Below are positions 11,584-23,500 of a stretch of 64,000 nucleotides of DNA, piece by piece. The first letter of the stretch is position 1, and every line of letters begins with the position of its first letter. Both the position numbers and the translations under genes were made by a program. The stretch is from contig OY759267.1 in NCBI GenBank assembly GCA_963662155.1, positions 18,829,882 through 18,893,881 on the forward strand. Reading direction: 5' to 3'. The DNA is from Lamellibrachia columna. Its lineage: Eukaryota > Annelida > Polychaeta > Sabellida > Siboglinidae. A model generated the notes under the pieces. That model was not told the origin of the DNA, made no database searches, and saw only the letters and a program-made list of their open reading frames with translations.

Positions 11584-14500
11584 CAAGTGTGGATATGTAA
11601 AGGGGCATTTAAATGAGGAACAGTGAAAGCAAGTTCATTGAGTTGCTGTCCTGGTGAGTAAGTTAGTTTGTAAAATACAACGTGTTTCACCTGGTGACTA
11701 CATTGGCAGTAGACGCATGGCGGAAAGAAAGCAGTGATACGTGCGACATCGAACAAAATTATAGATTCCTTTAAACATTATTTATGTTGGGTGTCAACAA
11801 GTCAAAACCTTTCAGTGTCTTGGCACTTGTCTAGAATCCGGGCCTGCCTCAGTTTCGCTGTTATGACATACAATATGTAGAATAACCATTGTGCAATGAA
11901 TGCACAGTGCATACTGAACTATGGAACATGTAAATTATTTTATGTTGTTGTGCGTAAAAAACACATTTAATCACCTTTTTTCGATGCTTGAATTCGCATA
12001 TTTGACTGACTTTCATTGTCGCCATCTTGCGAATAAAGGGGGAAATATGGCGCTCAATGCAGGTTAAATATGCGAATTCGAGCTTTAAAAAAATGATTAA
12101 ATGTGTTTTTACACACAACATGTTTAATACTTTACACGTTCTGTAGCTCAGTATAGATTGTGCATGGTTGCTATACATACTGCATGTTAATAATGTTGAA
12201 ATTGAGGTGGGCCCGGATTCAAGACAGGTACCAGTCTTTTTGTATTAAAATGAACAGTACATGTTTTATATTGCAATGGCATGAACTTGTCTGGTGGAAC
12301 AAGTGTCCAGGACTATGTACTTGTCCTACACTGAAAGCTACTTGTCCTGGACAAGCGGTAATGTCAAGTCCTGATTTGTTGTCTTTATTGTGACACACAG
12401 CGAGACCTTATGTTTATTGGAACAGGCAGCAAGACATTGTTGTCTTTATTGTTGTCTTTATTGTGACACCCAGCGAGACCTTATGTTTATTGGAACAGGC
12501 AGCAAGACCTTGTTTGGTTTTAAACTGGATTTGTTGTCTTTATTGTGACACACAGCGAGACCTTATGTTTATTGGAACAGGCAGCATGACCTTGTTTGGT
12601 TTTAAACTGGATTTGTTGTCTTTATTGTGACACACAGCGAGACCTTATGTTTATTGGAACAGGCAGCAAGACCTTGTTTGGTTTTAAACTGGATTTGTTG
12701 TCTTTATTGTGACACACAGCGAGACCTTATGTTTATTGGAACAGGCAGCAAGACATTGTTTGGTTTTAAACTGGATTTGTTGTCTTTATTGTGACACACA
12801 GCGAGACCTTATGTTTATTGGAACAGGCAGCATGACCTTGTTTGGTTTTAAACTGGATTTGTTGTCTTTATTGTGACACACAGCGAGACCTTATGTTTAT
12901 TGGAACAGGCAGCAAGACCTTGTTTGGTTTTAAAATGGATTTATTCCTCTAAAGCAGCAGTTCCCAACCTTTTTCTCCCCACGTACTCCGTGGCCTGAGA
13001 CGATCGGCCGGGTACCCCATCATGGTGACATAGACTTATAGACGAAACAACATTCAACATTGAGTTCAGTGATACACATTTTGTTGACGACAAAACAGTA
13101 TCCCAAATGGGTACAAAATTTTGTTTTCATGCAGAACATTGCCGAGAATCCTTATTCACAGAGATATGTAGATGGAAACATCAGCAATACCCTCATAGGC
13201 ACATCAGCCACATATGAGTATGATTCGCTTGTCTTAGACAAGAACTTTGTAAGGGGATGAGTTTCAAATGCATCACGTGCGATGAAGTCATTCTCGAACT
13301 CCAAAAGCTCTCCCGCATGCATTGAAGGCAAGTGCGCCTACGCAAGTTGCCCCAAATTTCTATGTCCCGTTTCTTCATCCTGAAGCACCACACTTAGGTA
13401 TCCAAACATATTGAAGTTTCTTTCCTTGATTTTGCTGTCCCGCCAGCTCTAGTTTCATGATAAATGCCTGTACATTGTCCACGAACAATATCCCCGCGTT
13501 GAACCGACCTTGATGTGATTTGTTGACTGAGTTCAGGTAGTTCTTCAACGATTTTTCAAGACTGCTTCTTGCCGACATGGTCAAAAAATTTGATAATCTC
13601 TTTCTGCAACACCACAACTCGATGGACAAGCAGTGCCTCTTAGTCCTCACCAAACTCTTGGAAGAAGAGCCGGGTATTTGAGGACACTGGATTTGATAAC
13701 GTTAACCAGTTAGGCATTAGCCATTGCAATGAGGTAAAATCATTGTAATTTACTAATAATTTAGGTACAAAGTTAATTGGGAAAACTGTAGGTCCATCGA
13801 GAATAGCAATTTATCGACTTCTGTGCCAACATTTTTCAAATAGCATTTAATGCTTGCTTGAAAAGATTGATTTCTGTGTATTTGATAGTATTACTGAAAA
13901 GCATTTTCTCCTTTGTGGACCAAGCAAAGTGAAAAAAATTATTTCTTCAGCCAACCCTCCGCATACCCCCTGCAAAACTTCTAGCATACCCCTGGGGGTA
14001 CGCATATCCTAGGGTGTGAACCGCTATTCTAAAGTTAAGAAATTGGTTGGCTGGATTATCTTTGTAAGTTATTGTAACTGTTAGATTAGGAAGCTGGTTT
14101 GATGGCTTTGAGATTATGGAGTTAGCGAGTTAAGGTAGACTTATCTGGGGTGTTGATTGGTTGATTTAAAAATTAGGGAATTGATTTTAAGGTAGACCTA
14201 TTGATGTGAAATTAAGGAGTTAATTAGTTGGTTTTATTTAAGGTAGATTTATCCATATAATTACCATGGTGGTGAAGTCGGTGTGTTCAAAAGCAGTGTG
14301 TCATATTATGGTTCCAAGGAAGTAAACATGCATAATGACATTGTTCTGATGGGAATGCCACAGAAGACCTAGCAGCAGACGAGGGGGTGAATAGATAAAA
14401 GGGGATAAAGACATTATGTCTTTGATCTACAATGCTGCCTGAAGAATCAGAGATTCAGTGGTACTATATCAGGCACATTCTCTGATTTTCAGGCCATTTT

Positions 14501-17500
14501 GGAACTTTGATATACCAACTAATGTGATCATCTACGAGCGGTTGCCCGTGTTTGTGCCACCCTCTCACCCTGATGTGGAGCAGCTGAGAGCACAGCTGAC
14601 CACCAAACTACGCAAGACCTACCAAGAACTGTGTCATTCCAGGGAAGGTACGGCCATTAAAGGTCCCTCTGCAGTCCAATTTGTTGCTTGTTTCCGACGC
14701 GTTTCATGATAAACTGAACCCATCTAGCATCCAGTATGGCATGCTCGTTTGTCGAAATGTGTTATTTAGGTCCGACCAAAATTTGACATAAAGGGGGGCA
14801 AAAAAGTCTGGCTTTGTATACTAACTATAAAATAAACATAGATTCAGACTTCTGCAAGTTTTTGGATCTAACGACAAAAGTCAATTCTTTTGATTATTTT
14901 AACAAAAACATGCACCCTTGTATAGAGCCGACTGCACGTGTTACTTAAACTTTTCACAAACTACAGATTTGAACATCAATTAACCTGATTCATGATGGAC
15001 TATCTTTAGTTTAATAATATGTTGTTATTTTTTTAATAAAAAAAAAATTAATTCAAGTAAAATAGGCACACTATATGTGCTTAATTAAAGTAAATTAAAA
15101 TTATAGCAGAAGAAGAAACCTATTTAAAATGAACCCACAACTTGAGACCTTCTTGTGTTGAGTGAACACCGATTGTGCCGCTTGTTTTAGGTATTGACGC
15201 GCCAACGGAGTCGTTCAACCGATGGTTGCTCGAACGGAAGGTCGTTGACAAGGGCACTGCCCCAATGTTGCCAAGTCAGTGTACGATTGAGGTGTCATCA
15301 TCGATGTACCGTGAGATCATGAATGATATTCCGGTGAAGCTGGTGAAGCCCAAGTACACAGGAGACGCCCGCAGACAGTTGGTCAAGTATGCCGAAGCCG
15401 CCAAGAAAACCATAGAGAAACGGTGAGTGGGGCAGAGCAACGATTGTCGCTTAAAACTCTTCCCAATTGAGCCGATTGTCAATCACATTCGTTGATGTTC
15501 AGATCTGTAGTGTGTGAGTAGTTTAATTATTATGTGCAGTCGGTGTAATTAAAGACTGCAGACTTGTTAAAATCATCATCATAATGGATTTTGTAAATTG
15601 CAGTTGCCATGGAAATCAACAATAAAATGTATGAGACTTGAAAAACAGTATTATTCATAATGAAATAACTTTTTTAAAGAAAACCCAATATATTATTTTC
15701 TGCAATTCTTCATCTTTGCATACATTGACATTTGCATTTTCATTTGTAATTGACATGCCTTTCAGTTATCTGAAAGTTTAGCAGACCGTAGTTGCTGGAA
15801 CTAGCTACTTGCAAGTTGGCGTGCACTGATGACATAGAGTTTGTTATGCAGGAGTACGTCATCCGAGAGCCGCAAGATTGTGAAGTGGAACGCCGAGGAT
15901 ATGTTCGCTTGGTTGAGAAACAAGCAACACAATGTGTCATATGAAGACTACCTGGTCAGTGTTTAGGACAGAAGCTACCCAAAATTACCCATGTCTCTGG
16001 CGGATGTTTCAACAATTGTCTGTCGACAGAATGTTTACAGAACAATCTCGCATCAATGGCAGTGCATGTCTGATCCTAGTCCACAGATATTTTATAATTA
16101 GTTATTTTGTCAACAAAGAAGGCATTGTTCATGTACCAACAACATCGTATATTGTGTTCATGTACCAACCACAATGCATGTGTTCATATACCAACAACAA
16201 CGCATATTGTGTTCATATACCAGCAACAATGCAGATTGCTGTTTAACAACACTCATAATGCTAGCATTAAAACCCCGAAAATGGGCTGATCTGATTGTAT
16301 TTTTAGACACAATCTAGTACATATTGACATATGCAATTGTTTGACTCACCTGAAAAAATACAAATGGGAATTTTTAATGTGTATTTCTAATCATAAAATT
16401 CTTCCAAATGTCACCCAAGAATATATATATATTTATGCAACCAACAACGCAAGCCAGGTGTAAGGATATGAAAAGGCCAAATAAATGACGTTTATTAAGA
16501 GTATGCCTAATGGCATATTATTCCGATTAAAAGCATGAAGTGTGGACCCTGTAACATGCGCCAAGCATGTGGCTGAGCCTCATACAAAGCCGCCTGGACA
16601 CAATGCTCCCAGAGCCCACACTTCGACATAGCAATACAGTACATGTAGTAATATTCCTACAACACGACAATTCATGGCATCATCACCAGCACATTAAAAC
16701 ATTACCCAATACCGACAATACTCGACAAAAACCTATTTGCATATACTGCATTACTGGAATACACTACTTGCTAAAATTCCTACTCTATATATTTATGTAA
16801 CCTAAAAGGTGGGGCCATAACGCCTGATTAGCAATAAACCATCCCAACATCGAGGATGGAAGGGAAGTCATCTTCCACGCCGCACCAAAACCCTATGTGA
16901 ACGGGCAGATAGCCGAATGAAAAGCCCAAAGTCCACTGGGAAAGCGTAATAGGGAAGGTGGTGACTTCACTTCCACCGGTAATGTACAAAATGTTATCAA
17001 GCACGACACTAATAAACACATTAATATAACATTCCGCAGCAGAAATTGGGGAGGAGGGTGGGTCGAAAACTTGTAACACCGAGAAAGCAGGTCTGCTCCG
17101 CATGTATCAAACATTCGGAGTGAAGCTGCTTACTTTCAAACTGCGTCATTCGAATGACTGCCGCGCTCTGATTGGTTTAGCGGTGTCACGGGAGCGCTTA
17201 TTCAGTCATCCTGGTATCTTTGCCTACGCTTAGATTAGCATAATAACCTATTGACCCTCACGTGCCCTGCCCGCGCCATACATATATAGAGCAAGAGACA
17301 GTGCTGGATATAAATGACTAAGTTGTCTTCGTGCAGTAATTGTAGCATGGCTGAATGCTTCCCAGAAAAGTTGAGTTGGTGTTGGAAGGAACAGGTCTGC
17401 CAGTGGGTGAAGTGTAAAGCGCTCTGAACTGTCCCAAGGACTAGATACAGCGCTCTATAAGAACGTACTTTTTGATATATGGTAATAACAAGTTGTGTTC

Positions 17501-20500
17501 ACCAATGCTAAAGATAAAGGTACCTTCTTATATAATGTGGTATATACAGTCCTTGGGACTGTTCAGAACACTTTACACTTCACCCCGTCCATTCGTTCAT
17601 TCCTTCTTTCCTTTGTTCACATGTGCACCACTGTATATACACAACAGATACTCATTTATATAGCTGAGTGAAATGTGGCAATGGGGGGTGAACGACCAAA
17701 GATTCAATACGGCTGCAAGAAGATTCGAACCTGGGTTCTTCCAATGGAGATTCCGACATTCTAACTGCTCCACCACCGCTCCCCAATGATCAGTCTGCAC
17801 TCTGCAGCACCACAGTAAGATTTGCATCATCCCAGCCCATGCTAACCACCAGGGGTTCTAACTTCATCAGTGCATGTTAACCTGCTGAAACGTGGAACTT
17901 ACTGTTGCTGAGTTAGCCAATAGCGGCCGTACGTAGGATCTTGGAAACTCGCATGCGGGAACTTAAGTTTAATTTTCTGCAGACTGGTCATGGAAACAAC
18001 CTTTGAAGCAATTCAGCAAGTGGGATGAAGTACTGATTATTCCGCTTACATCCAACACATGGCGTGGGATAAACTGAAAAATCCTCATTTCAATGGGTTC
18101 AACTGCACGGGGTAGTGTAGTATTACTAACACCCCTGGTTAGCGAGGATGTCCCAGCTGATGAAACATTACTGCTTACAGGAGAGACTAGCGCATCTGAA
18201 GCGCCAGTGTCAGCCCCATCTCATAGAGGCTGTGCGGCCGTCCGTCGAGGGCATCTGTATCAAGATCTACAGCCAGTCGTGCGACAGCGCCAAGAAATTG
18301 CAGGAGATGGGGTGGAACATCCTCAAGGAAAACAATATCCAAGGTGACTAAAGGCTGGTGTACCCGCACGATTTGTGTCCCAGTTGGTGATATGTGCGTT
18401 TAGACGAACGATAGTGTGTCCTGTAGACTAGCACCAATCCCGACCTGAGTTTTGATGATAGGTCATGACAGATGCACATGCTGTCAGTCACGGTGGTTGA
18501 TCATTGGCCATTGCTTCAGAAATTGTGACCAATTATCAGTCAAATTGGACTGTGATATCGCACAACAAAGTCTAATATATAAGAAAGTTCAGAGTTGGCC
18601 TGGAAAAAATTTTAGAATTGAAAGGAAAATCATTTGTAGAAATCCTTGAAATGTGACTTCACATGACAAAGCAAGATAGACTAGCGAGTCTCATATGACA
18701 TTTACTTTAAACTAATGCTAGTTATGAAATGTTGTACCGATGCATTTGTTTGTTGTAGCCACGCCCCCAGCCCAAGTCCCCCCGAAGAGGAAGGTCATGT
18801 GCTACCCCGTTCAGATGTCCGTCCTGTCACCACGGTTACCAGTGGTTGATCATCAGACCGAGGGGCAAAAAACATTTCTTCGTTACAAGGGTGAAACCAT
18901 TGACATAAACACACCATATTTTCACAAACTGGTATGTTATATAGAAAGGGAACGTTGAGATAAAATGCATTTCTGTTTGTTAAAGTCATTACTGACGCTG
19001 AGTGAACAGGTGGCATAGTGTGTAATTGGGAGTCATACCTTTGGGATTTTTGCATCCCCACTCTGGAGTCGGCTACCTGTTACTGTGTGCGCCTCTAAAG
19101 ACCTGCAGACATTCAAAGTAATACTGAACACCCACCTGCTTAAACTATTTTATGACCCCTGACGCTGTAATTGGTTACTGCAGTATTTTTCAAATTTGAG
19201 AACATTTTCTTAATTTTAACAATGCTCAATAATTATTATATTATTTTATCGTGTCATCAAGTGTACTGTACTCCAATTTGTTAAAACTAGATTTAATTGA
19301 GTTTATTTAATAATATATAATATACATAAATATCTTAAATATTCGATTATAAGCATAATTATGTGTATTTTTATTTAATTTTTATTGAAATGCGCATAGA
19401 TCTATCTAGTATAGGAGTCTGCGCTATAGAAAAACCAAAATTATTAATATTATCCTGTGGGCTGGCATTATTGCTGAGATGGCCAGGTTTTCCGCTCGGC
19501 ACCTATTTAATGCTAGCAACCAATCTGCACCTGTCCTAGAACATGCATAGTTATATGTATTACTATAACAACTAGGGCTAATCTAACAATATATTACATT
19601 CCGATGATATTTTATTATTTCATGGCTCTGTTTATGTATTTTTAGGAGCAGTTATATCGGTGGAATTGCCGGGACGACCCACGCTATGAGAACTTTCTGC
19701 CTCGAGTCTGGTGTTTGCTGCGACGCTACAAGGTCAGTGCTAACTCTGCCAACAACTGCAGTTTTATTTGCACCAACTCATGAGCTAGCCCAGCAAAGAA
19801 ATGCAATTTCCGAATATATGGGACACATTTAACATCATCTATCTTTCGGGATTTGTGAGGAAATGTCAGTGTTGAAATCAAGTAACGGCAGCATGTCATC
19901 GTATAGTTGCAATTTATTAGCATTGTGTGATGAATGGCTTGTTGGTGATCTGGGGATTTGGTCAGTTGGAAGGAGAGTAAGTGTGCCTCACTGTTGTACC
20001 ATATTAAATTGTGCACAAAAGTTGTGTATGCAACAAAATCCAGAGAAACTTGGTGAAGGCCAGGTTGAAAGTAAATGTAACTTATTACACAGTATCTGAT
20101 TGAGACGGACTACTCAAGGCGCTTTACACTCGACTCGCTAGCAGATACTGACTTAACTTCTCTGGTAATTACTACACAAATGTTCGTTTATATCTGGATA
20201 TGTATCAATTAATGACCAATGGAAGGGTTTCAAGGCAAAACGTGAGAAATGCCAATTTGAGCGACATTTCTGAATGGGCAAAATTTCATATTTTAAATAT
20301 GCATTAAATTATAAGATATCAGCTACTGCTTTGATGTTGGATTCTTAAGATACTCCACTATCACATACAAGTTGTCATTTGCACACTGAGGATGAAATGC
20401 AGAAGAGTTTTTTCTCAAAAACATAAATAGATTTATAGTGTTTTGCCCTGAAAACTTTCAGTTGTACCATGTAATTTTAACAGACTACTTCTACAACTGT

Positions 20501-23500
20501 AGAGAAACCATGTGACATGTAGGAATGATTCAGCAAATCGCTTATTGTTTCAGAGTCTCTTTGGGTTACAACCAACGGAGGGATTTGGCCTACAGGGGGC
20601 GCTACCTACCGAGGTATTTGAATGCCTGCATCGGATCTTTGGTGTGACATCGGAGTGTTTTGCGTCGCCTCTGAATTGTTACTTTAGACAGTTCTGTTCT
20701 GCGTTCCATGACACGGATGGGTTCTTTGGATCTCGGGGGTAAGTCATATGGCCTAGTACTAGTATGTGATCTGTACTATATTCATATTGTGTTAAGGACT
20801 TCATAATGTTTTCATAATTTTCATAACATCAACAGTTAGAGTTTATCACATTAAGGTAGCTGGGGTGGCTTGCATGTTAGTTGATTTTAAAAAAAATTTT
20901 CTTCATAACATGCAAGGAAATATTGAACTGAACTTCGACATCACAAATAATCACCCGGCATTAACGTCATATTTTGCCAACCCATCCTTTAAAAGTCTTT
21001 TTGGAAATCCCCATGAATTCTTAGAAACACTGATGGTGTTTCCATAGTAACGACCGCATGTGCTACGATGTTCGAACCAGCTATATTCGTTCCCCGTGAA
21101 AGCGGAACATATCGTCTGGTTATTGTGATTCCAGTACATATCAGTATTATGTTTACCTAACTAAATCATGTCCTTAAACCAGCAAATATCAGCCCTAACA
21201 TGGTTTATTGTGCCTTTGAACCTAACAGAAACGGCCTGTGACACCGACCTGGTGACCCCGCTGGATAACAGGCCAATAAAAAAACACACCCTGTCACGTG
21301 TTTGTCAGATGGCTGGCGTAACCTGATATCATAGGCGACAACACATTACAGATACACATTCAAGGGCCATTGTGGCAGTACATTAAGGGGATATATTACA
21401 AATGGCCATTATGTCTTGTCAATAATACATAAAACGCCAGTGAAAATCGTCACATTTCAAGCATAATACGTATATCTATCGACATCACTAACAATCAGGA
21501 AACATTACCTAATTAATTTTTTTTTTACTACAACACTTACAATGCTGCAATTTGGCAAATGAACGCATCTTACATGTAGGCAACGTTTCGAATTACGAAT
21601 TGTTTGTGTTAAAAATAGACTGCCACGTTAGGCTGTCATTTAACTTTTGCTTAATTCGTTCACGGTGGTGTAGCAGACATAATTTGTTTATGTTAACCAA
21701 AACCTCCCTTAAAGTTATCAGTGACACTGTCATGCTTATATGTATGTCATTTATTTCTTTGGGGATTTTCTCAAAACGATATAATTTCGCATTTTGTAGC
21801 TATTTTTTCACATTTAAAGTAAATAAAAAATCTTGTAACATGACCAAATAAATAAAAAAACTCCACATTTTATTAATCTGGAATATTATATAGTATTTCA
21901 ACTACATATTAAAAATTGTATAATTTTTATATAAGGATAGAAATGGGATTGCTGCTGGTGCTAAAGGGCCAGTTTGTATGAAAGTATCTTCATTCGTATT
22001 TTAGAAGTGTTTGTACAAATTTATAAGCAGCAATAGTTCAACTGCCTCTTGTATTGTGTTTGTAAATTTGACACTTGCTGGGTTTCGTGGCGTGGTTTCT
22101 GCTGCTGTAACATTTGTCTGGCTTTGCGCTACTGCTCACATCAAGTCGTTGCTGTTGCTATCAGTGTGTTGTCGTGTGTGTCTGCAGGCCAATACTAGAC
22201 TTTCACCCCATCAGTGGGTCGTTTGAGGTGAACCCCCCGTTCTGTGAAGAACTTATGGAGGCAGTCGTCGATCATTTTGAGGTTGGTGCTTTGTCATAAG
22301 TGCTCTGTGATGGTTTGACATTGCAAGTGGTGATGGTGTGTAATCACAGCATCAGTTAGGCCGTTGGTGTCTCCTTGTAATCTCTCTATCCACCATCTGT
22401 CCAATGCTTTATGTTGTCAATCCAGCCCATTTTTCATCTTCCTCTTTGGTTTTATCCTCGTTATAAGTTCTATGCTGATTAAGCTCCAGACTGTTTGGTG
22501 TTCTTTTTCCAATGGCCGTACTTAGCCAGCTTCCTTCTCTTAATGAAACATAGCAGCCCTTCATCTTGCTTAACCCCTTCTTTATCGCTGGCCTGGATGT
22601 TTGCCTTTCTCTGTGTCCACACTGTCCAGCATTATTAGCATAGCTATACTTTGTTTTTATGTTGCTGTGGTCTAATGTATGTAACCTGAGTTATGTTGTA
22701 TTGCTGTATTCTAGGTGGTCCTCATCTTAAGCCCCTAGGGGTTTCTAGAGGATTTCCTGACTTGCACTGTCATCTAGTCAAACCTGTGGTCGAGTACATT
22801 TTCATGAGTAAAGTATGAGTATGCGTACATTGGTGATGGCTGAGTATGAGTACAAGTACATTGCTCAAAGCTGAGTACGAGTACATTTCCACGAGTACAA
22901 GTACGAGTATTGGTACATTTTGTATGATATTCTAGTAACTCTGTATAGTAATAATAACGTATTTAAAAAAAACATTTAAATAATTTATATAATTCAGGAA
23001 GAGTTGACTATGCAATGGCAGTTGATCACACTTTTTTATGAGGAAAACTGTAAAAAAATCTTTATGTTTTGGATCAAAGTGGAGGTTGCATTCCATTCAA
23101 AGATCTGATTCGCATTCAAATGCAAATGTTCAGGTAACATAACAAGAGAAAAGAAATAAAGAAATATAATCATTAAATATATATGATATGTGAATCAATG
23201 AATACTGTTAGGCATGTTGTGGCTGGCAGTGACCACAAGTCCATAACTAATGTTTGCTGAGAGGGTGGATTAGCACCTGTCCAGGGCTCAATATCCCCTT
23301 TGTATTTTAACTACACTACAAATTGGCACCAAACAATACTGGTGCAGGCATTTTTTTAAACTCAGGAATTTGTGAAAACTCATCAATGCCAAGTAAAATG
23401 AAACCACATCTACTAAATATAACAATAATTATTATTACAAATCAGGGGCTATTACATTGCAATTAATATCATGCTTATTGCAATAGATTTGACATAATAA

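Noticed and set aside
17690..17790. Functional tRNA gene on the minus strand
   Set aside because: A and B boxes are present but the sequence does not close into a proper cloverleaf and continues into SINE body sequence.
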